Below, piece by piece: positions 35,303-45,903 of a DNA stretch of 64,000 bases. The notes beneath the pieces are model-generated. The model did not search any database, was not told where the DNA came from, and worked only from the letters and a program-made list of their open reading frames with translations. The stretch is from the NCBI GenBank assembly GCA_900472575.1, contig UCIV01000034.1, forward strand, positions 1 through 64,000, in the 5' to 3' direction. The stretch comes from Hyphomicrobiales bacterium. Lineage in GTDB: Bacteria; Pseudomonadota; Alphaproteobacteria; Rhizobiales; Rhizobiaceae. The first letter of the stretch is position 1. Every line of letters starts with the position of its first letter. The position numbers were made by a program, and so were the translations under genes.

Positions 35303-35573
35303 CTTAATCCTCCCAGAGATGATGAAGCAAACTGGCGAGGCAAGGATTGGCATATAATAATACTTTTTCAACCCCCAATTTCACGACTTGCCGAAAATTC
35401 GATCAAACTGTCGGAAATGTTGGCGAATTGCGTGTATTGGTTGGGCCTATAGCCTGAAAATTGACCAATGCCGATTTACCTTTACGGAAAAAGACGTTCT
35501 TGACATCGGCAACGCAAATCCAATAGTCGTATTTTTGAAAGATGTCAGGTCCGCGACCTGATAGGAGGACTGC
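35303..35573. promoter_or_regulatory. divergent control region between ytfQ and the arabinose/galactose genes
   Basis: There is no gene here. For the rightward genes a TTGACA lies at 35500-35505 with a weak -10-like AT-rich stretch 17-18 bases on. A hairpin CAGGTC-CGC-GACCTG (35536-35550) precedes AGGAGG. ATTGGT (35436-35441) and ACCAAT (35464-35469) form a wide inverted repeat that could serve the GntR-type regulator. The leftward side holds an AT-rich TATTATTATATG near 35350. Promoter positions are guesses. Confidence 0.4.
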
Positions 35574-36617
35574 ATGGCCTGTGGAGGCGCCATGTCAAAT
35601 CAGACAAAATGGATGACGGGTTTGATGCTGAGAATTCTGCAGATTGCCGATGACGCTGGTGCAACCAAGGTTGTTGCATGGGAGGGGCAGGGCTCCGGCC
35701 ATGTCGTCAATGGTGTGACTTCGACCTATGATCTGGCGATGCAGGCGATTGCTGCGGGCCGCAGTCTTGCGGCGCAGATCGAAGCGCTCGGCTTTGGTGC
35801 AGATATCGATGTCGAGCTTGCCGCACGCGACGGCCGTATCGGTCTGCCGATCTCGCATCCCGATCCCGCTCATTTCATCGTTGCCGGCACAGGTCTGACG
35901 CATCTCGGTTCGGCCGATGGTCGCGACAAGATGCACAAGGCCGCTCAGGCTGAAGACAAGCCGACCGATTCCATGCGCATGTTCCTGTCGGGCGTCGAAG
36001 GCGGCAAGCCTGCCCCAGGCCAGATTGGTGCGCAGCCGGAATGGTTCTACAAGGGCAATGGCTCGCAACTCAGGTCCACCGGCTCCGATCTCGTCTCGCC
36101 TTCCTTCGCGCTCGATGGTGGCGAAGAGCCGGAACTTGCCGGCATCTATCTGATCGGTCCTGATGGCACGCCCTTCCGCGTCGGTTTCTGTCTCGCCAAC
36201 GAGTTTTCCGATCACGTGACCGAGAAGGGCAACTATCTGTGGCTCGCTCATTCGAAGCTGCGTCAGGCGTCGCTCGGGCCGGAGCTGCTGATCGGCGATC
36301 TGCCGGATCACGTCGAGGGCACGTCGCGCATCCGCCGCGGCGATCAGGTCATCTTCGAGAAGCCCTTCCTGTCGGGCGAAGCCAACATGTCGCACTCGAT
36401 CGCCAATCTCGAATACCATAACTTCAAATACGACATCTTCCGCGCGCCGGGCGACCTGCACGTTCATTTCTTCGGCACGGCTACCTTGTCCGTCTCGCAC
36501 GGCATCAAGACCGAAGAAGGTGATGTGTTTGAGATCGATGCTGCGCCCTTCAAGCTGCCGCTCGTCAACCGTCTGACCGTCGCCGCGGCGATGTCGGTTG
36601 ACGTGCGCAAGCTTTAA
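35574..36617 (+). CDS. AraD1/GguC-type protein of the fumarylacetoacetase fold
   Basis: The protein has 347 residues from ATG 35574 (AGGAGG six bases before); ATG 35592, also with GGAGG before it, would remove six. It belongs to the FAH-fold proteins found with oxidative sugar-acid pathways, called AraD1 in arabinose clusters and GguC beside chvE-gguAB in Agrobacterium. Visible are the acidic metal site region (HFIVAGTGLTHLGSADGRDKMH; YLIGPDGTPFRVGFCLANEFSDHVTE) and a C-terminal LHVHFFGTATLSVSHGI. The likely role is dehydration of L-2-keto-3-deoxyarabonate or a related 2-keto-3-deoxy acid made by the dehydratase two genes on; this comes from context and family. Confidence 0.82.
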   Translation: MACGGAMSNQTKWMTGLMLRILQIADDAGATKVVAWEGQGSGHVVNGVTSTYDLAMQAIAAGRSLAAQIEALGFGADIDVELAARDGRIGLPISHPDPAHFIVAGTGLTHLGSADGRDKMHKAAQAEDKPTDSMRMFLSGVEGGKPAPGQIGAQPEWFYKGNGSQLRSTGSDLVSPSFALDGGEEPELAGIYLIGPDGTPFRVGFCLANEFSDHVTEKGNYLWLAHSKLRQASLGPELLIGDLPDHVEGTSRIRRGDQVIFEKPFLSGEANMSHSIANLEYHNFKYDIFRAPGDLHVHFFGTATLSVSHGIKTEEGDVFEIDAAPFKLPLVNRLTVAAAMSVDVRKL

Positions 36618-36628
36618 GGAAAATTGAC

Positions 36629-37555
36629 ATGAGCAAAATTCGTCTCGGCATCGTCGGGCTTGGAAAGATCGCCAGGGATCAGCATCTCGGCGCGATCGAA
36701 TCGACCGACGGTATCGAACTGACGGCTGTCGCCAGCCGTAACGCCAAGCTGGAAGGCGTTCACTGCTTTCACGACATCGATGCCATGCTGGCATCCGGCG
36801 TCGAACTGGATGCTATCTCGCTCTGCACTCCGCCGCAGGGCCGCTTCGCGCAGGCCAAGGCCGCGATCGAGGCTGGCAAGCATGTGATGCTGGAAAAGCC
36901 GCCGGGCGCCACATTGTCTGAAGTGTTTGCGCTGGAAAAGCTGGCCAAGTCGAAAGGCCTGAGCCTGTTTGCCACATGGCACTCCCGCGGTGCCGCAGGC
37001 GTCGAACCGGCGCGAGCATTGCTTGCCAAGCGCAAGATCAAGAGCGCTTCGGTTGCGTGGAAGGAAGATGTTCGTCACTGGCATCCGGGGCAGGCCTGGA
37101 TCTGGGAGCCGGGTGGTCTCGGCGTGTTCGATCCGGGCATCAACGCGCTGTCGATCGTCACGCGCATCATGCCGGAGACGTTTCATCTCACCCATTCGGA
37201 CCTGACCATTCCGTCCAATCGCGCAGCGCCGATTGCCGCTAACCTGACGTTTGAAACCGCGTCCGGCCTGCCGATTACGGCTGAGTTCGACTGGCGCCAG
37301 ACCGGCCCGCAGACCTGGGACATTCGCGTCGAGACGGAAGAAGGCTCGGTCGTGCTGACCCATGGCGGCAGCCGTCTGATCGTCGATGGCGAGGCGCAGA
37401 TCGTCGAGGAAGACCGCGAATATCGCAATCTCTACCGGGATTTCGTTGCGCTCGTCTCCAAGGGCGAGAGCGATACCGACTTTTCGCCGCTGGTGCATGT
37501 GGCCGATGCCTTCATGCTGGGCCGGCGCATCGAAACTGAAGCATTCGAGGACTGA
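36629..37555 (+). CDS. Gfo/Idh/MocA dehydrogenase, galactose/arabinose 1-dehydrogenase type
   Basis: This 308-residue protein has an N-terminal Rossmann fold (LGIVGLGKIARDQH) and EKPPGA, the conserved catalytic Lys motif. The segment WKEDVRHWHPGQAWIWEPGG followed by LGVFDPGINALSIVT is characteristic of D-galactose 1-dehydrogenase of Pseudomonas fluorescens as I remember it. It would oxidise D-galactose or L-arabinose to the lactone, the first step of the non-phosphorylating route. It lies 11 bases after the FAH-fold gene and two bases before the dehydratase gene. Confidence 0.88.
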   Translation: MSKIRLGIVGLGKIARDQHLGAIESTDGIELTAVASRNAKLEGVHCFHDIDAMLASGVELDAISLCTPPQGRFAQAKAAIEAGKHVMLEKPPGATLSEVFALEKLAKSKGLSLFATWHSRGAAGVEPARALLAKRKIKSASVAWKEDVRHWHPGQAWIWEPGGLGVFDPGINALSIVTRIMPETFHLTHSDLTIPSNRAAPIAANLTFETASGLPITAEFDWRQTGPQTWDIRVETEEGSVVLTHGGSRLIVDGEAQIVEEDREYRNLYRDFVALVSKGESDTDFSPLVHVADAFMLGRRIETEAFED

Positions 37556-37557
37556 CA

Positions 37558-39387
37558 ATGGCAGATCACGGCAAAACCCCGTCCAACGAGATTGCAACCA
37601 CGGTTAAGCGTAAACTTCGTTCGCGCGCCTGGTTCGACAATCCCGACAATGTCGACATGACGGCGCTCTATCTGGAGCGATACATGAATTTTGGCCTCAG
37701 CCAGGCCGAACTTCAGTCCGATCGCCCGATCATCGGCATTGCGCAGACCGGTTCCGACCTGTCGCCCTGCAACCGTCATCACCTCGAACTGGCCAATCGC
37801 CTGCGCGAGGGCATTCGCGAAGCCGGCGGTATCGCGATCGAATTCCCAGTCCACCCGATCCAGGAAACCGGCAAGCGCCCGACTGCGGGCCTCGACCGTA
37901 ACCTTGCCTATCTCGGCCTCGTCGAGGTTCTCTACGGCTATCCGCTTGATGGCGTCGTGCTGACGATCGGCTGCGACAAGACCACGCCGGCTTGTCTTAT
38001 GGCGGCGGCCACCGTGAACATTCCCTCGATCGCCCTTTCCGTCGGCCCGATGCTGAACGGCTGGTTCCGTGGCGAGCGTACCGGTTCGGGCACGATCGTC
38101 TGGAAGGCACGCGAACTGCTGGCCAAGGGCGAAATCGATTATGCCGGCTTCGTCAAGCTGGTTGCTTCGTCGGCTCCGTCGACCGGCTATTGCAACACGA
38201 TGGGTACGGCGACCACGATGAACTCGCTTGCCGAAGCGCTCGGCATGCAGCTTCCGGGTTCGGCCGCCATCCCGGCGCCTTACCGCGATCGTCAGGAAGT
38301 CTCCTATCTGACCGGCCTGCGTATCGTCGAGATGGTCAAGGAAGACCTGAAGCCGTCCGACATCCTGACCAAGGACGCCTTCGTCAACGCCATCCGTGTC
38401 AACTCGGCGATCGGCGGTTCGACCAATGCGCCGATCCACCTCAACGCGCTTGCCCGCCATATCGGCGTGGAACTGACGGTCGACGACTGGCAGACCTATG
38501 GCGAAGAGGTTCCGCTTCTCGTCAACCTGCAGCCGGCCGGTGAATATCTCGGTGAAGACTATTATCATGCAGGCGGCGTTCCGGCCGTCGTTAACCAGCT
38601 GATGGGCCAGGGCCTGATCAACGAGGACGCGATCACGGTCAACGGCAAGACGATCGGTGAGAACTGTCGCGGGGCGATCATCGAGGATGACAAGGTCATC
38701 AAGCGCTATGACGAGCCGCTGAAGGCGCGCGCCGGTTTCCGCGTGCTGCGCGGCAACCTATTCTCGTCGGCGATCATGAAGACCAGCGTCATCTCGCCGG
38801 AATTCCGCGAGCGTTACTTGTCGAACCCGAGCGACCCGGAAGCCTTCGAAGGCAAGGCCGTGGTGTTCGACGGTCCGGAGGATTACCACCATCGCATCGA
38901 CGATCCGTCTCTTGGCATCGACGAACACACGGTTCTGTTCATGCGCGGTGCCGGCCCGATCGGTTATCCGGGTGCTGCGGAAGTGGTCAACATGCGTGCG
39001 CCGGATTACCTTCTGAAGCGTGGCATCAGCTCGCTCGCCTGCATCGGTGACGGTCGCCAGTCCGGCACGTCGGGCAGCCCCTCGATCCTCAATGCTTCTC
39101 CGGAAGCGGCGGCAGGTGGCGGCCTGGCGCTTCTGAAGACAGGTGACCGGGTACGTATCGACCTTGGCCGCGGCGAAGCGAATATCCTGATTTCCGACGA
39201 AGAGCTTTCCGCACGTCGCCGCGAGTTGGAAGCTAATGGCGGTTATCATTATCCCAAGCACCAGACGCCTTGGCAGGAGATCCAGCGCGGCATTGTCGGG
39301 CAGATGGAGACCGGTGCGGTTCTTGAGCCGGCTGTCAAATACCAGCGCATTGCGCAGACCGAAGGTCTGCCGCGCGACAATCACTGA
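37558..39387 (+). CDS. sugar-acid dehydratase of the IlvD/Edd family (L-arabonate dehydratase type)
   Basis: This 609-residue enzyme contains the cluster cysteines in SPCNRHH, GCDKTTPACLM and GYCNTMGTA, fitting the [2Fe-2S] arabonate dehydratase branch known from Rhizobium leguminosarum. NSAIGGSTNAPIHL and RGAGPIGYPGAAEVVNM are family signatures. It converts L-arabonate (or D-galactonate/D-fuconate) to the 2-keto-3-deoxy acid. Flanked by the dehydrogenase and the ChvE importer, it places this block in L-arabinose/D-galactose oxidation. The exact acid cannot be told by eye. Confidence 0.9.
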   Translation: MADHGKTPSNEIATTVKRKLRSRAWFDNPDNVDMTALYLERYMNFGLSQAELQSDRPIIGIAQTGSDLSPCNRHHLELANRLREGIREAGGIAIEFPVHPIQETGKRPTAGLDRNLAYLGLVEVLYGYPLDGVVLTIGCDKTTPACLMAAATVNIPSIALSVGPMLNGWFRGERTGSGTIVWKARELLAKGEIDYAGFVKLVASSAPSTGYCNTMGTATTMNSLAEALGMQLPGSAAIPAPYRDRQEVSYLTGLRIVEMVKEDLKPSDILTKDAFVNAIRVNSAIGGSTNAPIHLNALARHIGVELTVDDWQTYGEEVPLLVNLQPAGEYLGEDYYHAGGVPAVVNQLMGQGLINEDAITVNGKTIGENCRGAIIEDDKVIKRYDEPLKARAGFRVLRGNLFSSAIMKTSVISPEFRERYLSNPSDPEAFEGKAVVFDGPEDYHHRIDDPSLGIDEHTVLFMRGAGPIGYPGAAEVVNMRAPDYLLKRGISSLACIGDGRQSGTSGSPSILNASPEAAAGGGLALLKTGDRVRIDLGRGEANILISDEELSARRRELEANGGYHYPKHQTPWQEIQRGIVGQMETGAVLEPAVKYQRIAQTEGLPRDNH

Positions 39388-39450
39388 CCTTTAAAGGCAG
39401 GCGCCCTTTCTAAGGTCGTGAGGGCGGCGAGGAGCCGGCCCAAATAAACT

Positions 39451-39473
39451 CGGTGGCCCGTTGGGGGCCACCG
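39451..39473 (+). other. hairpin in the leader of chvE
   Basis: CGGTGGCCC-GTTGG-GGGCCACCG forms a nine-pair stem ending eight bases before the GGAGG of chvE. There is no T-run, so it may be an RNA processing or stabilising element for the abundant binding-protein message. Confidence 0.5.
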
Positions 39474-39490
39474 TTACGGAGGAGTGTACA

Positions 39491-40552
39491 ATGAAAATAC
39501 TTAAATTGCTTGCTTCGGCGGCGATGATGGCTTCGATCGCCTTCGCTGCGCCCGCATTCTCGCAGGACAAAGGCCTCGTCGGCGTTGCCATGCCGACCAA
39601 GTCCTCGGCCCGCTGGATCGCGGATGGCGACAACATGATCAAGGTTCTTCAGGAGCGCGGCTACACCACCGATCTCCAGTATGCCGAAGACGACATTCCG
39701 AACCAGCTTTCCCAGATCGAAAACATGATCACCAAGGGCGCCAAGGTGCTCGTGGTCGCTTCGATCGACGGCACCACACTGTCTGACGTGCTTGCCCAGG
39801 CTCATAATGCCGGCATCAAGGTCATCGCCTATGACCGCCTGATCCGTGACACCCCGAATGTCGACTATTACGCAACCTTCGACAACTTCCAGGTCGGCGT
39901 TCTGCAGGCAACGACGTTGGTCAAGGCGCTCAAGGCCGACACCGAAAAGGGTCCGTTCAACATCGAGCTTTTCGGTGGTTCGCCGGACGACAACAACGCT
40001 TACTTCTTCTATGACGGCGCCATGAGCGTGCTGCAGCCGCTGATCGACAAGGGCACCCTCGTTGTCGGTTCCGGCCAGACCGGCATGGACAAGGTCGCCA
40101 CCCTTCGCTGGGATCCGGCTACCGCCCAGGCCCGTATGGACGCCATCCTGTCCTCGACCTATTCCGACAAGAAGCTGAATGCCGTTCTGTCTCCTTATGA
40201 CGGTCTGTCGATCGGTATCCTGTCGTCGGTCAAGGGCGTTGGATACGGTTCCGGCGATATGCCGATGCCGTTCGTTTCCGGTCAGGACGCCGAAGTTCCT
40301 TCGGTCAAGTCGATCATTGCCGGCGAACAGTATTCGACCATCTTCAAGGACACCCGCGATCTCGCCAAGGTCACCGTCGACATGGTCGATGCCGTCATGA
40401 GCGGCAAGGAGCCTGAGGTCAACGACACCAAGACCTACAATAACGGTAACAAGGTCGTTCCGTCCTACCTTCTGAAGCCGGTTGCCATCGACAAGACCAA
40501 TGTCGATGTTCTGGTCAAGAGCGGTTACTACACCGAAGCACAGATCAAGTAA
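39491..40552 (+). CDS. chvE: multiple sugar-binding periplasmic protein ChvE
   Basis: The protein has 353 residues from ATG 39491 (GGAGG eight bases before). The signal peptide ends near AFAAPAFSQ. The mature protein opens with VGVAMPTKSSARWIADGD and has DDIPNQLSQIENMI and YDRLIRDTPNVDYYATFDNFQVG, matching ChvE/MmsB-type binding proteins. ChvE binds galactose, arabinose, glucose, xylose and other aldoses for import, and in Agrobacterium also signals to chemotaxis and to VirA. Here it follows arabinose/galactose oxidation genes rather than the regulator gbpR, pointing to a catabolic setting. Confidence 0.93.
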   Translation: MKILKLLASAAMMASIAFAAPAFSQDKGLVGVAMPTKSSARWIADGDNMIKVLQERGYTTDLQYAEDDIPNQLSQIENMITKGAKVLVVASIDGTTLSDVLAQAHNAGIKVIAYDRLIRDTPNVDYYATFDNFQVGVLQATTLVKALKADTEKGPFNIELFGGSPDDNNAYFFYDGAMSVLQPLIDKGTLVVGSGQTGMDKVATLRWDPATAQARMDAILSSTYSDKKLNAVLSPYDGLSIGILSSVKGVGYGSGDMPMPFVSGQDAEVPSVKSIIAGEQYSTIFKDTRDLAKVTVDMVDAVMSGKEPEVNDTKTYNNGNKVVPSYLLKPVAIDKTNVDVLVKSGYYTEAQIK

Positions 40553-40560
40553 TCATCCAG

Positions 40561-40590
40561 GCCGCGCGGCGACCTGCCGCGCGGCTTTTT
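40561..40590 (+). terminator. terminator/attenuator between chvE and gguA
   Basis: GCCGCGCGGC (40561-40570) pairs with GCCGCGCGGC (40576-40585) across a five-base loop, followed by TTTTT. The position right after a binding-protein gene suggests partial termination, giving excess ChvE over the membrane parts. Confidence 0.85.
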
Positions 40591-40606
40591 CATATTGGGA
40601 GTCGTC

Positions 40607-42166
<1,560 letters not shown>

Positions 42167-42169
42167 CCC

Positions 42170-43360
42170 ATGAGCACACCACAGGAAGCAGTAGTGGCTC
42201 CGAAAGCGGGCACCGGTTTCTGGAAGGACAATCTGCGCGATTACGGCATGCTGATCTCGCTTGTCGTCATCGTCATATTCTTCCAGTTCGCCACCGGCGG
42301 CATTCTCCTGAAGCCGCTCAACGTCACCAATATCGTGCTGCAGAACGCCTATATCGTCATCATGGCGCTCGGCATGCTGATGATCATCGTTACCGGCCAT
42401 ATCGACCTTTCGGTCGGTTCGGTTGCCGGCTTCATCGGCGGGTTGGCGGGTTTGTTGATGGTCCGATGGGGCATCAACCTGCCGCTCGCCATCCTCACCT
42501 GCCTGGTGGTCGGCGGCATTATCGGCGGTATCCAGGGCTATTTCGTTGCCTATTTCAAGATTCCGTCCTTCATCGTGACGCTTGCCGGCATGCTCGTCTT
42601 CCGCGGCTTCATGATTGCCATTCTCGGCAGCCAGGCGATCGGTCCATTCCCGCCGATCTTCCAGAAACTGTCCTCCGGCTATATGGTCGAGCTGATCTCG
42701 TCGGATGGCGGCATCTATGTAACCTCCTTCATTATCGGGTTGGCCGTTGCCATCTTGATGATCTGGCAGAATTTCCGTAGCCGCGCGCGCCGCGTCCTGC
42801 ATGGCGTCGAAAGCGAACCGATGGCTTTCTTCGTCGCCAAGAACGTTCTGGTGTTCGCCGCGATCGCTTTCGTCGCCTATCTGATCTCGTCGCATCGCGG
42901 CCTGCCGAATGTGATGATCATCATGGCAGTGCTAATCGTTGCCTATGGCTTCTTCACCAACCGCACGATCCTCGGCCGGCAGATCTATGCCGTCGGCGGT
43001 AACGCCCGCGCGGCTGAACTGTCGGGCATCAAGACGACGCGTCTGGTTTTCTGGACCTTCGTCAACATGGGCGTGCTGGCAGCACTTGCCGGTCTCGTCG
43101 TTGCAGCACGCCTCAACAGCGCCACACCGAAGGCCGGTACCGGCTTCGAACTCGACGTCATCGCGGCCTGCTTCATCGGCGGCGCATCGGCCTATGGCGG
43201 TGTCGGCAAGGTGACGGGTGCCGTGATCGGCGCGTTCCTGATGGGCGTGATGAACAACGGCATGTCCATCCTCGGCATCGGCATCGATTACCAGCAGGTG
43301 ATCAAGGGCCTGGTCCTGCTCGGCGCGGTCTGCGTCGATGTGTATAACCAGCGGCGATAG
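42170..43360 (+). CDS. gguB: ABC permease of the ChvE importer
   Basis: This is a 396-residue permease with about ten helices, longer than YtfT-type permeases. It contains GMLMIIVTGHIDLSVGSVAGF and a late FELDVIAACFIGGASAYGGVG loop for ATPase coupling. Only one permease gene is present, so it presumably forms a homodimer. It starts three bases after the gguA stop. Confidence 0.93.
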   Translation: MSTPQEAVVAPKAGTGFWKDNLRDYGMLISLVVIVIFFQFATGGILLKPLNVTNIVLQNAYIVIMALGMLMIIVTGHIDLSVGSVAGFIGGLAGLLMVRWGINLPLAILTCLVVGGIIGGIQGYFVAYFKIPSFIVTLAGMLVFRGFMIAILGSQAIGPFPPIFQKLSSGYMVELISSDGGIYVTSFIIGLAVAILMIWQNFRSRARRVLHGVESEPMAFFVAKNVLVFAAIAFVAYLISSHRGLPNVMIIMAVLIVAYGFFTNRTILGRQIYAVGGNARAAELSGIKTTRLVFWTFVNMGVLAALAGLVVAARLNSATPKAGTGFELDVIAACFIGGASAYGGVGKVTGAVIGAFLMGVMNNGMSILGIGIDYQQVIKGLVLLGAVCVDVYNQRR

Positions 43361-43384
43361 GCCGGTTCGCATTTCCGAATTGGA

Positions 43385-43414
43385 AAAGGGGCTTCTCGGT
43401 GCCCCTTTCTGTTT
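43385..43414 (+). terminator. terminator downstream of gguB
   Basis: AAAGGGGC (43385-43392) pairs with GCCCCTTT (43401-43408), followed by CTGTTT. It ends the rightward sugar operon before the convergent aromatic operon. Confidence 0.75.
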
Positions 43415-43436
43415 GAAAGGCGACTTACAAAACTCT

Positions 43437-43521
43437 GTCATCCTCGGGCTTGTCCCGAGGATCTAACCACATTGCACTTTATCGAAGCGTTGCAGATCCT
43501 CGGGACAAGCCCGAGGATGAC
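43437..43521. repeat. perfect 28-bp inverted repeat, each arm itself palindromic
   Basis: The 28-base arms at 43437-43464 and 43494-43521 are exact reverse complements separated by 29 bases. Each arm holds its own small palindrome CCTCGGG-cttgt-CCCGAGG. The unit (GTCATCCTCGGG...) is a common dispersed repeat between genes in alphaproteobacteria. It sits between the convergent gguB and the aromatic operon and could also act as a two-way terminator. Confidence 0.88.
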
Positions 43522-43541
43522 GGCAGAGGGGGCAGGGCTGA

Positions 43542-45503
43542 TCAGCCCTTTTCAAACATCGGTCCACCCTTGTGGGCCGGAAAACCGTAGCCGTTGATCA
43601 TCACCAGATCGATGTCGCTTGCCCGGGCCGCGATGCCTTCAGCCAGCAGCGCTTCGCCTTCCGCCGCCATGGCATTGAGTAGCCTTTGCTGGATTTCCTC
43701 TCGCGAGAAACTGCGGGCCGCAACGCCCTTCTTTGCCCGTTCAGCCTCGATGATTGCCGTGACTTGCGGATCTACTGTTCGCTTACCATCCGGATAAGCA
43801 TACCAGCCGCGGCCGGATTTCTGGCCTAACCGGCCTGTTTCGCACAGCCTGTCGGCGATTTCGACATAGCGTTCGAAAGGATCGCGCGTTGCCATCTGGC
43901 GCTTGCGACGCGCCCAGGCGATTTCCAGCCCTGCCATGTCATTGACGGCAAACAGGCCCATCGGGAAACCGTAGTCCTCCAGCGCCGCATCGATCTCATG
44001 CGGCAGCGCGCCGTCCTCCAGCAGGAACTCGGCCTCGCGGCGATAGGCGGAAAAGATGCGGTTGCCGATAAAGCCTTCGGTGACGCCGGTCACGACCGGC
44101 AGTTTTCTCAGTCGTTTTGCAACAGCGAGGCCGGTCGCCAGAACATCCGTCGCAGTCTCACTGCAACGCACGACTTCGAGCAGACGCATCACATGGGCGG
44201 GCGAGAAGAAATGCAGGCCGAGCACCCGCCCCGGATGCCTGGTCGCTGAGGCGATCTCGTCCGGGTTCAAGTAGCTCGTATTGGTGGCCAGAATGGTATC
44301 CGGGCGGATCACTTTGTCGAGGCGGCGGAATAGGTCGATCTTGACGTCGAGATCGTCAAACACGGCTTCGATAACGAGGTCGCAGGCAGCAAGGTCTGCA
44401 TCCGTGGCAGTGACCGACAGCCGGGCCGTCTGCGCGTCGAAACCGGCCTGATCCTGCCGGCCAGAGGCAAGGTTACGTTCCAGCAGGCCGATGATCCGCT
44501 CGCGACCTTTTTCAGCTGCCTCGGGTGTCTGATCGAGGCCGATTACCGTGTAGCCAGCGCCGAGTGCAGAGACCGCGATGCCACTGCCCATCAGTCCCAG
44601 CCCGCAGATGCCGATCGTGTTGACCGGACGCGCATCGACGTCCTCAAGCCCGGTGACCTTTGAGGTTTCCCGCTCGGCAAAGAAAACGTGCCGCAGCGCT
44701 GCCGCTTCACGGCTGTCCCGGAGCGTGAGGAAGGTGGCGCGTTCATCCGCCAGTCCTTCGCCAAGCGGGCGATGCGAGGATGCGATCAGCCGCACGGCTT
44801 CCGCCAGTGCCTTCTGTCCACGTGCCTTTGCAAGGAGCTTGCCCGATACCTTTTCGATCTCGATCGGATCTGCGGGGGCAACGGCCAGTTCACCTGTTCG
44901 GCGAAGCGGCGTGCCGGCCAGCTTCTGCAAGGCATTGATGGCCACGTCGATAAGATCGGTCTCGGCCAGTTCATCAAGGATGCCGAGCGACAGGGCCTCA
45001 TTGATCTTGGCTATCCGTCCCGACGTAATAAGCTCGATCGCTGCCGGAACGCCGATAAGCCGCGGCAGGCGCTGGGTGCCGCCGGCGCCGGGCACGATGC
45101 CGAGCTTGACCTCCGGCAGGCCAACCTGCGCCATCGGGGAAGCGATGCGATAATGGCAGGCCAGCGCCAGTTCCAGCCCGCCGCCGAGGGCCGTGCCATT
45201 CAGGGCCGCAACGACCGGTTTCGAAAGGGCTTCGATCTTCTCGATCACGTCGGGCAGCGTCGGCTCCACTGGAGGCTTGCCGAATTCCCTTATATCCGCG
45301 CCACCGACAAAAGTTTTCCCCGCGCCGGTGATAGCCATGCCGGAAATCGTAGGCTCTGCCTCGGCATGGGCGAGCGCCCGGGACAAGCCCAGACGGACAT
45401 CGGCGGAGGTGGCGTTGACCGGCGGATTGTCGATGGTGACGAGCAGAATGCCGTTTCGGGTCGTTGCGGAAACCGTGGCCGAGAAGGTCGTCACATCGCT
45501 CAT
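43542..45503 (-). CDS. bifunctional enoyl-CoA hydratase / 3-hydroxyacyl-CoA dehydrogenase
   Basis: The protein has 653 residues from ATG 45503. The N-terminal crotonase domain (about 1-190) keeps both catalytic glutamates (GGGLELALACHYR and GLPEVKLGIVPG). The NAD domain begins with GICGLGLMGSGIAVSALGAGY, and the C-terminal 3HCDH domains carry the HFFSPAHVMRLLE catalytic His and NRIFSAYRREAEFLLEDGA. It acts in beta-oxidation-like steps; here it is the last gene of an operon for aromatic CoA ester breakdown, so it should process the ring-opened or reduced cyclic CoA intermediate. An ordinary fatty acid role is the alternative. Confidence 0.9.
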   Translation of the reverse strand: MSDVTTFSATVSATTRNGILLVTIDNPPVNATSADVRLGLSRALAHAEAEPTISGMAITGAGKTFVGGADIREFGKPPVEPTLPDVIEKIEALSKPVVAALNGTALGGGLELALACHYRIASPMAQVGLPEVKLGIVPGAGGTQRLPRLIGVPAAIELITSGRIAKINEALSLGILDELAETDLIDVAINALQKLAGTPLRRTGELAVAPADPIEIEKVSGKLLAKARGQKALAEAVRLIASSHRPLGEGLADERATFLTLRDSREAAALRHVFFAERETSKVTGLEDVDARPVNTIGICGLGLMGSGIAVSALGAGYTVIGLDQTPEAAEKGRERIIGLLERNLASGRQDQAGFDAQTARLSVTATDADLAACDLVIEAVFDDLDVKIDLFRRLDKVIRPDTILATNTSYLNPDEIASATRHPGRVLGLHFFSPAHVMRLLEVVRCSETATDVLATGLAVAKRLRKLPVVTGVTEGFIGNRIFSAYRREAEFLLEDGALPHEIDAALEDYGFPMGLFAVNDMAGLEIAWARRKRQMATRDPFERYVEIADRLCETGRLGQKSGRGWYAYPDGKRTVDPQVTAIIEAERAKKGVAARSFSREEIQQRLLNAMAAEGEALLAEGIAARASDIDLVMINGYGFPAHKGGPMFEKG

Positions 45504-45507
45504 GGCC

Positions 45508-45903
45508 TTACTCCGGAACGACGGCCGTCGCCTGAATCTCGATCTTGGCGCGGTCCTCGACAAGCGCCACGACCTGCATCGCCGCCATTGCCGGGAAATG
45601 CTTGCCGATTACCTGGCGATACGCCTGGCCTAGGCCCTTCAGGTTGCCGAGATATTCGGCCTTGTCGGTGAAATACCAGGTCATGGTGGTGATGTGTTCA
45701 GGCTTGGCGCCGCCTGCGGCCAGCACCGCGACGATATTTTCGAGCGTCTGTTTCACCTGGCCGACGAAATCGTCGGTTTCGAACTGGCACTGAGCATTCC
45801 AGCCGATCTGCCCGCCGACGAAGATCTGGCGGCCGTTGGCGGAGACGCCGTTGGCGTAACCGATCGGTTTGGCCCAGCCTTCAGGCTGCAGAATCGTGTG
45901 CAT
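45508..45903 (-). CDS. RidA/YjgF/TdcF family imine deaminase
   Basis: This is a 131-residue RidA-fold protein with family strands IFVGGQIGWNAQCQFE, DFVGQVKQTLENIVAVLAAGGA and a C-terminal RAKIEIQATAVV holding the conserved Arg. GGAGA precedes the start. RidA proteins hydrolyse enamines/imines; in an anthranilate-type pathway the reduced 2-amino ring gives an enamine or imine that must lose ammonia, which fits its place in this operon. It overlaps the thioesterase gene by 23 bases. Confidence 0.9.
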   Translation of the reverse strand: MHTILQPEGWAKPIGYANGVSANGRQIFVGGQIGWNAQCQFETDDFVGQVKQTLENIVAVLAAGGAKPEHITTMTWYFTDKAEYLGNLKGLGQAYRQVIGKHFPAMAAMQVVALVEDRAKIEIQATAVVPE

